The position numbers and the translations under genes were made by a program. The notes below the pieces were generated by a model. It did not search any database. It was not told the DNA's origin and saw only the letters and a list, made by a program, of their open reading frames with translations. Positions 22,440 to 35,000 of a stretch of DNA of 64,000 nucleotides are shown piece after piece (the first letter of the stretch is position 1; each line of letters begins with the position of its first letter). This DNA comes from Arenicola marina. Lineage: Eukaryota > Annelida > Polychaeta > Arenicolidae. The stretch is from positions 51,019,670 to 51,083,669 of the forward strand of contig OZ025248.1 of the NCBI GenBank assembly GCA_964019135.1, read 5' to 3'.

Positions 22440-25340
22440 ACGGCGCTTGGTTGGCATCCGTCGGTATACGATAGACGATGGATTTTGCAGCTTTGTTAGA
22501 TTTCAAGTGATACGATTTGCGTCACGGCATTTGCGCTTATGACTGAACAAGCCTATCTGTGACCGACAGAGCTTCCCGCAGTCGTCGCATCGATGACCCG
22601 TCGACAGGTCCTGGTCTGTACTCACCGGGCGCCAAGATTGGCGTTTTAAGTCCAGTTTGTCAACCAGAGCCCGTCGTGGTGGGTCATTCCCTCACGTACG
22701 ACACGTGACACTCTCTCTTTTCGGATGCTAGGTCCTCCCAAGAATTTGTATGGATGCCGAAAACCTTCATGTCACGCTTGCAAACATCCTTAAAACTTGA
22801 GCTTTGGCCGTCCAGTTGGCCTTTTGCCATCGGCAAGCTCACCGTAGAGCACATCCTTTGGAATGCGTTCATCTTGCATTCGATGACCGTTTCCAAGCCA
22901 ACGGAGACATCGTAGTTTCACAAGAGCAAGAATGCTCGGGAGGTTGGCCCTGGCTAACACGTCGGCATTTGTTACCTTGTCTTGCCAAGAAATGCCTAAC
23001 ATGTTTCGCAGGCGAAGATGGAAGTTGTTTAACTTTTTTTCTTGGCCACAATATGCAGTCCACGTTTCACTGCCATACAGCAGGGTACGCTCTGTAGATT
23101 AGCACTTTAGTGCGAATGGTTAGTTTTGAATTTTTCCAAGCACGTTCGTTTAACCGACCAAAGGTGGTGGCTGCCTTCCCAATGCGAGTATTTATTTCTT
23201 CATCCAGGGATAAATTATCCGTGACGGTACTTCCCAGAAAACAAAACTTATTCACCATCTCTAGTGCGCAACCAGTGCTGCGTCGTCAGCAAATAGCAGT
23301 TCCCTTATTATGAAGCGCCTCTGCTTGGACTTAGCACGCAATCTGGAAAGGTTGTACAATTTCCCATCCGATCTGGTGTGCAGGTAAACCCCCATCCGCA
23401 TCCTCATCAAATGCGTGCGAAAGGAGCATAGAGAAAAAGATACCAAATAAAGTTGGCGCAAGAACACAACCCTGCTTCACGCCATTTCTGACTTGGAAGC
23501 TCTCGGACGTAGCTCCGTCGAACTGTACTGTGCTGAACGAGTGTTCGTGAAAGAAGCGGATAATATTGAGCAGTCTGTGGAGGGAGCCAATGGACTCCAA
23601 GATTTTGTACAACCCGGTTCTGCTGACAGTATCAAAAGCTTTGGTGAGATCAACAAAAGCAAGGTAGAGGGGTTTGTTCTGCTCTCGTCATTTCTCCTGG
23701 AGTTGACGCAACGCGAATATCATGTCGACAGTGGAATGTCCGGCTCTGAAACCGCACTGCGCCTCAGGATACACTCTGTTCGCAAGGAGTTGCAGTCTCT
23801 TTGAGGCAATTCTGGCGAAGAGTTTACCAGTAATGCTTAAGAATGATATGCCACGGTAATAGTTACAATCACCCCGGTCCCCTTTGTTTTTGTAGAGCGT
23901 ACATATATTTGCATCACGCATGTCCTGTCGAACAGTACCATTGTTCCAGCAAAGGACACGAAGCTGATGTAGATGAGGAAGCAATATAGTTGTCCCACAC
24001 TTAATGACTTCAGCAGGAATCCTGTCATTGTCATTACTGTTGGAACACTGTCCAGATCGTCCGTGACCGGCAGACGGGGTAGTGCATCAAGCGCCGTTGG
24101 CGATACTCGGCGAGACTCTTGCGCGTACAATGAGACAGCGTTCCACCCAGCGAGACATCTGTTTGCTACGATCTGTTATCACTTCGCCATGAAGTGACTT
24201 TAAGGGGGCTGTTTTAGTGACCGTGGGGCCCAGGGCTTTCTTAATTCCGGTGTACATTGCCCGCATATTACTTCTTTCTGAAGCCTCCTGGATCTTCTTA
24301 CAGATGTTTATCCAGTATTGATTGGCGCAACAACGCGCAGTTTTTTGTACTACTTCACGCCAGCCTCAGTTGTAACAGAGAAGTGTTTGTCGGATTTTGA
24401 TTGTGTTGTACGTGCTTTTCATTTTTGGCTTCGATAACTGGTTCCATCTCTGCTGAGTGAGCAGCGAACCAGTCTTTGTTATCAGATTTCATTTTCCCGA
24501 ACGCTGTCATCGCAGCGCCGAAAATGGCAAAGCGAGTGCCCCAGCATTCTTCTACATCAGAAGATGGCTGATTAGCTGGCAGCGTCTGCTCCAACGTCTG
24601 CAGAAAATGACGACGCCTATCGCTATCCTGCGTCCCGAGTGAGTTAATCCGTGATTGAGACTGGGGCCGGCGCGACAGCTCAGTGGGCTAGAGCGTTCGC
24701 ATTGAGTGCTCTGGTCACCTGAGAGCCTAACGGCACGTGGGTCGGTGGTTCGAGCCCTGCTGTGGCCATGTCTATGTGGTCGCAGGATAAAGATCCCATG
24801 TCTTTCTTCGTAAAGAGTAGGGGGTTACCCCCGGGGACATGGCTCCACTCTCCCTTCCTTCTCCCATGGACGCGATATGACCAAAAGTGGTTAAAGCGTC
24901 CTGAATAACCAACCGTGATTGAGATTGATGTTTAGTGGTATACATTTTCCTAGGGGTAATCATTACCTTGCTCCCGACAAGCGAGTGATCGGTATCGCAG
25001 TCTGCACTGTGATACGCTCAATGACATGGGACAAATCTCGCCGTTTTGTCAGGATCAGATCTAGCTGATGCCAATGACCTGACCTTGGGTGGCGCCATGA
25101 CACCTTATGCCTGAAGCTACCTTGAAAAAAAGTGTTTGTAATACAGAGTTCGCTCTGCGCGCAGAGCTCCAATAGACGTTGTCCATTTTCGTTAATTTTC
25201 CCAACGCCAAAGTGTGCTATGGAACTTGGCCAAGACCCATGGTCGTCCTCAACGCGTGCGTTAAGGGCCCATTTAGTTGATGAGATTTCGCTGCAGGGGG
25301 ATTTTGGTGACTGACTGGCCTTCGGATCGTCTTATAACGA
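22440..25340 (-). mobile_element. Decayed LINE: endonuclease, RT and C-terminal zinc finger
   Basis: Read on the minus strand from right to left. Endonuclease tail: LCITNTFFQGSF, KVSWRHPRSGHWHQLDLIL (25170-24963). Linker: DVEECW..IFGAAMTAFGK (24594-24355). RT: LYKNKGDRGDCNYYRGISFL, QCGFRAGHSTVDMIF, VRNGVKQGCVLAPTLFGIFF and LLFADDAALVAH (about 23984-23261). Thumb and C-terminus: RIGKAATTFGRLNERAWKNS, RLRWLGNGHRMQDERIPKD, and a final C2H2-like finger CDDCGKLC...FSHKRKC ending at the stop near 22503. Several frame changes mark it as inactive. A SINE is inserted between the endonuclease and RT parts. The clade is not assigned. Confidence 0.9.
24661..24912 (+). mobile_element. Full-length tRNA-derived SINE
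   Basis: A 252-bp insertion flanked by a perfect 12-bp repeat CCGTGATTGAGA (24649-24660 and 24913-24924). The head has pol III promoter boxes: A box in ACAGCTCAGTGGGC and B box GGTTCGAGCCC. The body contains GGGGGTTACCCCCGGGG and CTCTCCCTTCCTTCTCCCAT. It sits in the decayed LINE, so it is the younger insertion. Other copies are at 6178, 55734 and 60104. Confidence 0.92.
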
Positions 25341-28300
25341 GCGACAAGAGTCGTCCTCGTGGCCAAGACCTGGGTAATCTTCCGTGGGCGCCAATTAAAG
25401 ATGTCGGTAAGGCACATATATATACATATAGCGGGACACAGGTGAAGGCCCGCAGGCCCGCCAGTGGTGGGGATGGGGGATGGGGGGGGGGGGGGAGGGG
25501 TGGGGAGGCAGACGGTAGTTGTGCAGTAGGGGTGATGGGTGGTATATCCAGGTAGACAGGTAGACGCTCGTTGTCTCCATGTTACATGCCAACAGCTGGC
25601 TCCCTGGCCGTGTCACGCCTGGCTCCTGGCACCTCGCGATGATTATCACAGACTGTGGCATGCTTATCTCTATCTATTATATCTAGCTATTCGACCATCG
25701 TCTTCATTCTGACATGTGGGGGATACTTTGAGTTCTGGTGATTAGCTCTCTCTAAAAGCGCCGCAAACAAACCCACGTGATATACCCATTTTAGGAAAGC
25801 TAAGATAATATACACATATCATTTGTCTTAATCAACGTTTTATTCTTTTCGGATCTATAGATAATTGTTAATATTTGTTATTGCTCGTCTGTTAATCAAA
25901 GGACATTTGCCGCAATATCGTCACTGTTATTCATGGCGGGTGGGAAACCGAGCGCAGAGTATGCCTACCAGCCGTTTCATAATGCGAACAGTTTCCGCGA
26001 GCGCTCGTGACTTGAGCTCAGCCGTGAGCGCTCGTGGTTTCAAACATCTAAAGGGAGCCTACACCCAGAGTATTCAACCTATATATATATACTGAAGAGG
26101 GGAGAGGTGAATGCCATGCCATGGTGTAGACTTTTGGGGATACAATCCGGTTGTACACAGGTAGATGTATTCATGTAATGTTACATAACAATTGCTCTCA
26201 ATCCGCTCGGGTGATTAATTCTTGCCAGATTCTCCATATCGACCGGCCCATGAATGTAATCCTAATACTGGCACCGACTGAACTCCGGAAAGCAGCTTAG
26301 TCCAGTGAATAAAAGACCGGTTCACATAATCTTAGAAAGATGCTCATCAAGGTCGCTTAAGTTGGTCGTTCTTCCTCCCTTTTCTACAAGAGAGCACAGC
26401 CGAGACGGCAGTATCATTCAGTGGAGACACAGGTGGCAAGGGGCACCTTTGCCTCACACCAATCGATATTTTCATTGGACCTTCTGGGATAGTGCACCTG
26501 GGTAACTGCTGCTTAGCCGTACATCGGCTACATGAAGATGGCGCCCATTCTTCGCCAGTCTAGTGACATCAAAAAATCCCCGCTCATTGTTTGACCCACG
26601 TGCTCTGTCTGCCGGCCAGGCGTAAATACATTAGCAAGGCTAATGCTACTTCATATGCATCTGATTACAAATAAATAGTCGTCGAAAAAATTGTTCTTGC
26701 CCCGCTTATATTATTTCATTAGTTAATCTATAGTATTCCGAATGTGGGGAGAGGATACTAAACAATGAACTCGTAATGATGTTTCCATTTTTATTTCGCA
26801 TTTATACAGTAATAAACAGGGATTTCCTATTGATTAGACACGTGGTCTCATATTGCCCTAGCAATTACTCAGCGGCGAAGGAGCAGTTCTAAAAGATACA
26901 GGTGCAGTCGTAATCCAATGCAAATTAAGTCTACTGAATTGACCTATTTATATGTTAAATAAGGCTTAATTACTATACAGAAGCTGACAGAACGTTCCCA
27001 ATCTTACCAATCTCACTATATGTATATACCAACCATATGGGTTCAATCGGGTCCTTCAAATACCATACCGTATAGAGCAAGGTAACATTATTTCGTCGCT
27101 ACTTCAGGATGCTTTTCCACTCAATCTACAGCAAACACGATCCTTTATAAAATATTTGAATCTAATAGATAATTATGGATTTCACTTGTAACCTCGATTA
27201 TTCCGAGACGACATATGTAAAAATACCATGTGGACACGGGTCGAAAATATCTCTTAATTTGACTTTTTTTTTAGTGTGGCCTTCACCGTGAAAATGTAAC
27301 ATGGAGTAACAGAACACGTTAAACTGGATGGTAAAGAGAGCAAAAACGGATCGACTGCAAGAGTCATCAACATCAAAAACCCCAAAATATAATTATTGAT
27401 AACTAACAACAAAGGTAATCCATTCAGCGGTCATCAGTCTGGCAGCGACTGATACTGTTAGTAAACCGTACATCCCATTGACTTACTACGGAGGAGCGTG
27501 CGGAGTGCCCAACGACAGCGACACAAATGGTGACTACTAGCACTCTAACATCCGTTGAAATATAACACAAAATACATTTTCGGGCCGACACCGGAACCTT
27601 AATTGGGTTGCTGAAGCGAATTTCGTCTTCAAACATCTACTTGATGCACCAGTCGATTAATAAGACAAATGTCTAGCCCCCTTTATAATCTTACTCAAAC
27701 CCACATTTTTAACACTAGTTTCGCCATTCTTCACCTGTTCCCAGGTCAAATAATAAATCGTGCGATTAGTTGAGAATTAACGGTTTCAGTTAACGTTAAG
27801 ATCCCCTCCCAGGTAATAAAATCCGGCTCTTATAACCCTCATCTGAAGCTATTATAACGTTGTAATTTTTGTGTCGTACTAATTTTGCCAGAGGCTCAAC
27901 TGTGCGGCCAAATCAACATAGCGAGGATAGCGAACATCACGGTCATGATATGGAGTCGAGATAAACGTGCAAACAGGAAATTGCATACAAACAGGTGAAA
28001 ACAGTGACGCATACCATAGCGTGGCCTACTCTGAATCTGTTATAGAAAGGTGATAATGAGTCAGCGGAGAAAAGAACAGAGTAAACTTACATCTTCAAGC
28101 TACATACTGGCTGATATGACATTCAAACCTTCGATATCATCCGGTCATCATTGCATCAGACGTTCTGGACTAAGCGGTGGACATTGGAGTAAAGTCCGAT
28201 TCACGTGTTTGCCGCCAAAAATCACCCTTGCAACCGTTAATCTTTCAAGTGCAAAGACAAACGGTGCCAAACGATTGCTTTCATGCCACGCGTTAAAACA

Positions 28301-28895
28301 TATCAAGTACTTATTTACACATCGTAAATACTTTGGTTCTGTATTATGTACACACGTGATCCACTAGCCCTGCGTCACTTCCGGCGCAGGACACGTGAGC
28401 GGTGCGTGTGACGTCACCACACATTATGATTAGCGCCTAGCCAGAGGCAACGACTTCCTGAATTCTAGTGGCTATTATACAAATACTACGCCAGAGGAGA
28501 GACCAGAGAAAGACTGCAAAAATAACAACACTTCACATTTTTCAACTGTTACCGCGGGACATGTGCACAAGGTAACAACACACCTCTGACACGAGACGTC
28601 ACTCGTCGCATCTACAGCGTCTTAATACAACACCCGACAAGGAGCAACACCTGGTGCACCCCTCTTGATTGGGAAGTCTCGTTTCACGAAGTCGTCAACT
28701 TGACCTGTTTATTCCAAGACTGGGGGTTATATAATGTCTCATCGGCCGATCGCGCCTGCAGCTCCTATAAATCAGCACGCGTAAGGCAGGAGCGTCATGA
28801 TTATGTTCGATGGTAACCGGCTTTAAGACGCCAGTACTCCTCCCGAAGCCCGCAGTCGCTAACATCTGACGGGCTGGGCAAGCACGGGGGCCTCA
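25341..28895. other. Intergenic; no gene recognised
   Basis: There is a G-rich block at 25470-25510. Short frames such as 27424-27636 (minus) and 28050-28367 (plus) have no recognisable family and no supporting splice pattern. WDTC1 transcription probably ends at the right-hand edge of this stretch. Confidence 0.4.
28708..28713 (-). terminator. Possible poly(A) signal of WDTC1
   Basis: AATAAA on the minus strand, about 360 bases past the WDTC1 stop (29075). It is the first such motif noticed downstream, and it is a motif match only. Confidence 0.35.
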
Positions 28896-29011
28896 GGCAC
28901 GCGGACACGGGCACCCCCTGCACGCGGACACGGGCGCCTCCGGCAGGCGGACACGGGCGCCTCCGGCAGGCGGACACGGGCGCTGACGGCACGCGGACAC
29001 GGGCGCTGACG
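28896..29011. repeat. 23-bp tandem repeat, five copies
   Basis: GC-rich units of the form GCAGGCGGACACGGGCG plus CCTCCG or CTGACG follow one another five times. They lie just past the WDTC1 stop and so probably in its 3'UTR. Confidence 0.85.
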
Positions 29012-29074
29012 GGTCCCTAAAAGACGGGTCCAGGGGGTGTGATCAACAAGTTCACGGGGGGGGGGGAGGCGGCC

Positions 29075-32000
29075 TCAGCTGGGTCTACAGTTCACGGGGG
29101 CGTCCCTCCCCTCCTCCTCCTCCCCACCCTCAGTACTCTCCCCGCCGGAAATCCGGTACCCCATGTTCATCAGCATGAACTCCAAGGGGTCAGCGTTCAT
29201 GCGACGCTGATTCGCTGAAGCGGCGTCTTCAGAGTTGTCCACCTCTCGCTGGTCTTTCTTTCCATCCTGAAAAAGGCAAGAGCAAGAATATTGGGCCAAA
29301 GTCGAGAGATATGCTATTGGGGAGTAACGATTAAATAGTGGCAGAACGGGGGATTCCAGGCCATCTCCGTGAACTACATTGTGACATTAGGGTTAATAGT
29401 TGCAAAACCCAGATGCAAAACATCGGCGGAGAAACTTTTTTAAATTCTTTTAGAGATAATGTCTTGGACACATTATCTGCCTATATGCATGTCAACTCCG
29501 TACGATAAATTATCCAATGTGGGACTTGGAAATGTGAAGACGTCGTACACAACAAAGCCACGCTTTCCCACAAGCACTTGACCAAAACAAAGGGGGCTTA
29601 ACAACAGGCCCTGTAATGTATTACATACATTAAGTGTGTCTTACACACTACCATCACTACCAGGGTTATTATTGATGTAACTTTAATCACGTTAACCACA
29701 GGTGATCAGCCGCGTGGTGTGACGTCACTAACCTCCGGACGCGGGCTCCAGAGCCTGACGACAGGATCGATGCCGCTGGTGGCCAGCAGACAGGAAGTGG
29801 GATGCGGCTGGAGGCAGTTGACGATGGAGTCATCCCCCCGTAGCGCCCGGACCATGTTTGTCGTGGCCTTGTCCCAGATGAAGAAGGAACCGTCGTCGGA
29901 ACCCGCCACGATGTACTGGCTATTGCTGGATAAAACACGTCAAGCAAGACAGCGTCTTATCATAGGTACACATATATTATACTCCTATAAAAAATGGAGG
30001 CTATATTCACTATTCGCTTAAATTGAAACAATTTCTCTGGGTAACGTGTATCATATGATTGGCGATGTGGGCATACTGTAAAGCAATTGCCACATTGTTT
30101 TGAAACATAGCACGTAACCCATGACGGTTAAGCCTGCGCTTTCCAACGCAGTAGTAATCCAAAGCAAAATTCACACAAATGAGCATTATTAAATTTGGTG
30201 TTCAAGCAAACAATTGGCAGCATACTAATAAATTTAAAAACAATTGTCGGTAGTTCTATTCGGTGCAAATATAAATAGATATACATTATATCCATATTGT
30301 TAGACACTCAACCGTGATTTTGCGTTAGAGATATGTCACATAGTTCACATCACAACGGTAACATGCACACCTTAATTGCTAAAGTTTATTTCAACAACAT
30401 GAGAAAAGGGAAAACTAAAAGTTACATCATGACAATAATCGTACAATAGCCAAACTAACGGAAGCGGACTGATCTAACCCAAACGCGATTCCAAACAAAC
30501 ACTTTCAGGTTTCGTATTGCAAGACCGATTGCAATGCTATCTGACAATGTTAGGTGGAAATGCTTTGTTGCCATGTTATGTTACAATGTTATGCAAAATA
30601 TCGTAGTAATGCAAAAGTTGCAACTTCATCGTGCAAGCGTTTTAAACTTCATTCAGGACTCCTTGTAATCTAAGTTAAAGCAGATAAATAATTGAAGAAT
30701 TGAGGGTTTATCTGACTTTGTGATATTTGTTGCATGATATGACATATTATCTAATCGGTGTGAAGAAAACAAGTTACTCGTTAGCCTTTACTAAAGCGAG
30801 TGACGTGCCCATTCTTATTACATGTATTAGTTTATTATTCTTACCACCCGTTTTATAACGCTAATTCGGCACCAATGAGCTGATTAAATCCCATTATAAG
30901 TTTTTACCACCATTTCTGCCCGTCGTTGTATACAGCAACCTACACCATATGTCACTGTGACCACCTGAAATTGGTTGACAATTCGACGTAACTATTTACA
31001 TGTGCATACGCTGTTGGAAAGCACCGACGATAAATCACAGATGATAAGTAAAAGATCAGGCAAGCGTGTACGAACCTTCCGAAGAAGTTGGCTTCCTTGA
31101 TGTCGGTGGTGGTGTTGCAGTGACCACAGAAGCGCCTGTCGTAGTCGAAGGCCTGGGAGCGCCACAACAGCTCCTGGTCAGACACGAGCTGTTTCCGCCT
31201 CGACTCCCCGCCACCCGCCGCCTGCGCGTCGCTCCCGGTAGGGCTGGAGGACTTGTCAGAGTCCGACTTGTCCTCATCTGCTCCATCAAATATATAAAAG
31301 ACAACGGCCGCATGGGATGTGGGGATAACCTTGATAATATCTTGGCTAAACACCAATACCACAGTAAACAATGGCGGCCTTGGATAGGGCTGACGTCACT
31401 AAGGGTCGTGGGAATCCCTTCACACAATCGCATATTATTTGGAAACATTAATTTCAATCGTAGTGTCCAGAAGCAAATCGCATTGACATATATATATAAC
31501 GCTTACTGTCTTTACTCGTCGAGTAATACCGGTCACTAAAATTAACATGAAAAAGACTAAGTATCGATACCATATATCTTGGCGAAACTATCTCGCACAT
31601 ACATTTTATAGGGTCTGTAAGTGACGTCACAGACAGCGCGCGCTCACCTCCAGCGAATCCGGTTTTAGGTACATGACGCTTCACCGCCCCATATACAAAG
31701 CATGGGGAGCTCTTTGTAATGGCTTGACACACGCAGAAAACCAGCGTCTTTCGATTGAAAAACTAGTACCAGTATAAAGGTACACCCCCAAATATTTAAT
31801 CCATATGGTTTGCAACTCTAACAGTGCATTCATATCCCAAACTTCACTGAGTCTAGTTTGAGGCCGATTGTAAAGTATAGGGACCCGCTAACGCGTTGTA
31901 CCCAGAATGGTTGTTTCTAGGGGTGAGCGCGCGCTGTCTGTCACGTCACTTACAGACCCTATTGCCATTGAAGCGGCTACTGGTTAGCGTCGTCATTCCG

Positions 32001-35000
32001 TAACATGAACGAGTCTTGATAGGTAAATTAGTATAGGCATCATGCACTCTTTGCTCTAAATAATGGCTTCAACGACCAGAATACGCGCTTTACATAGAAG
32101 CCATCTCGGATTACGAGCGACAGACTTGTTTGGGGCTCTACAGCGGTGACGCTTTGACCGCGGAGCGACAGACTTGTTTGGGGCTCTACAGCGGTGACGC
32201 TTTGACCGCGGAGCGATAGACTTGTTTGGGGCTCTACAGCGGTGACGCTTTGACCGCCGTCCCTTACCATGGTCGTGATCAGTCTTGGAGTAGATGGCAG
32301 CACGGATGTCGCGGTCCAGCGAAAGGCATGCGTTACTCGTCGCGTACTCGGGGAATTTCTCCTTAAAAATCTGCAGGCAGTCGAAAGCGTCCTTCGTCCA
32401 GGACAACTCGAATAAGCATTTGGCGAGTCGGAAGTGAGCCTTGAGGTGATCGGGGTCGAGCCGGATGGAGCTCTGGCAGTCCCGCATCGCGGCGTACAAG
32501 TCGCCATCCCTGTGGAACAGTTCACAATGCATAGGACATCGCGGCAGCAGCATTCACCCAACAGCTACAGGCGACATGGGGTCATAACGGGACCCGCAAT
32601 ACCTAAGTTCATGATTAAACGTCAGACTATGTACAACATGGCGCTATAACAATGGAAACAGCAAACTTACAACAAGTACAGCTGCGAATCCATTAGTCTC
32701 ACACAGACGGATGGATGTCAACAAACAACTGTTATCAAACGAATGACTTCGATGTAAACTTCAGCATGAACGTTTTTATATTCATGGGAATTCATATATG
32801 GCTTTGTGCCCAAGATGGTGATCAGTAAACCGTGAACATCATCAACGTACTGGTCGAGAGCAAAACCAAACCAGGATTCACGGAGTATCTAATAAATATG
32901 TATTATTTCGAATTGAAAAAAAAATTGAATCTCGAATCAAATGAAATGATTGTTGTTGAAGTCCGTTTGTGCACACGAGGGTTAAACTAGACAAAACTCC
33001 AGATCAGATCGCCCAGACCGGGTTTTGATCGGAAACCAAGGAGGTAATAACATGCCAGCGAGTGTCCAACCACTCGGCCATGGAGGATGCTCCCTTGAAT
33101 CCTACATCAAGCCAATCTCACCATTTTCTCTTCATGTAGGCGGCGGCCCGGTTGCCATGGAGGATGGGGGAGTCTGAGACCATGGCGAGAGCCCGGTTAT
33201 AGAGATCGATGGCTTCGTTGTATTGCTGCTTCTCGAAGACGGCGTTAGCGGCTTGTTTGATGGCCTCCACGGCAGGCGGCAGCGGCTTCCCGGGGTGCTT
33301 ACTGCAACGACAATCACTTCTGTACATAGAAATAGCCAACTTATTATTTACTGGAATTTAACTGTTAAAAAATATGTATAGTACTGTAAGTGGTCAAATA
33401 CGGTTCCACATTTTCAGGGTGTGAAAAACTGCATAAAGAATTATTATAGGCGCGAATAAGTGCAGTAGAAAGGAAATCGAATTTAAATAAAATATTGTTT
33501 ACAAGAAATGTAGACAATTTCTCCAAGCAATACTCAGAGAAACACATAAATTAACCAATTGTTAAAATTGTTGACATTTTAATAGTGCCATGATCATAAA
33601 ACTCTTAAATTAACCAATTGTTGGTTTAAACATATTTTTATTTGGCAATTGGAAAGCAGGCAAAGCCTATACAAATTCCTCTTGCTTGAAAAATAAGAAA
33701 CATATATTACTTGAAAAATAAGAAACATATATTACAGGCAAACAACTTAATAAACTTGTAGAATTAGTTCACTAAATGACACACTGCGATGGAATTTGTT
33801 GGCTCTCTCTGTGCGTCGTAGTATGGCAAAAGGAAACAGAGTTCGTAAATATACGCGTTCCAACAAGCGAAACTAGGTGTTAAAACGCCTTGTCTTTTCA
33901 ATATACACATGTACAGCTTTAAATATTTCTAAATTTTCTTGCAAAGTTAAGTTGGCATTCCCGAATAAAATGGTTCCGAGTGTAAAACTTGTAATTTTCA
34001 TTACATTTTGCAATAATCTGTCGCGTATGATAGTATACATCGGGCATTCTAAAAAGTAGTGAGTGGTATCTTCACGAGGTGCGCCACAATTACATTGTTG
34101 ATCATTAATTATACACATATCAAAAAGATGAGCCCTTAACTTACTACAATTCATTCTCAGTCGCGAGTGTACAACGTTCGTGCCGCGCCGGCCAAAGTTA
34201 AATAACTTGGAGGTCTCCCTCTTATGACAAATATCCTTATTCACTAAGGCCTGTTTGAAAGTTTTATGGTCGCACATGGATCTTATATTGATAGGTAGTT
34301 CATTCCAGAGCCTTATCACACTTGGTAGAAACGAGTTGTAATAAGAAGAAAGTCGCGCCTTAACGGTCGTGACGTTCAAAGGCAGAGCATTACGAAGCGC
34401 GTAGTGTGTTCTTTGTGTTACATTTTGAGGTAAAATATCGCATAAATAACTTGGGGCGTTCCCATAAAACATCTTGTGAAACAGTAACAATTGAAATCTT
34501 TTACGACGAGCACTCAATGTTTCCCAACCGAGTTCTTGATAGATAAGCGAGTGACTAGTGTGTTTAATCGCCCCGGATACAAGACGGCCTGCTCTCAGCT
34601 GAACGGCTTCTAGCCTGTCAGCGTCCGCCTGTGTGCAACCATCCCAAAGGACACATGCATATTCCATAGTGGGACGCACGAAGGTTTTATACATTAAATC
34701 TAGCGTACCTCGGTTTAACTTGTAACGCAGTCTGGACAACAAATCGACCCTTCTACTCGCCTTAAGACACATTTCACTGATATGAGATGACCATGTGAGT
34801 TTAGAGTTCAAGGTTACGCCAAGATGTTTATGTTGGGTAGTATTTTGTAAAACTTCGCCTCCCATTTGCAATGGCGGTAAATCAGTTATGGGTTTATTGG
34901 ATATGGTCATAGACTTTGTCTTAGGTGCGCTAAACGTTACAAACCACTGCGAGGCCCAGGACTCCATTTTTTGCAAATCACAGTTTAACATATCAGTTCC

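Noticed and set aside
24661-24760. A functional tRNA gene
   Set aside because: A and B boxes are present but the cloverleaf is degraded and the sequence continues into a repeated SINE body with a target duplication.
27424-28367. Short frames at 27424-27636 and 28050-28367 as genes
   Set aside because: They have no homology, no splice pattern and a random-looking composition.
29719-30021. Plus-strand 100-residue frame
   Set aside because: It is the antisense shadow of the WDTC1 exon 29733-29925.
31066-31539. Plus-strand 157-residue frame
   Set aside because: It is the antisense shadow of the WDTC1 exon 31076-31277.
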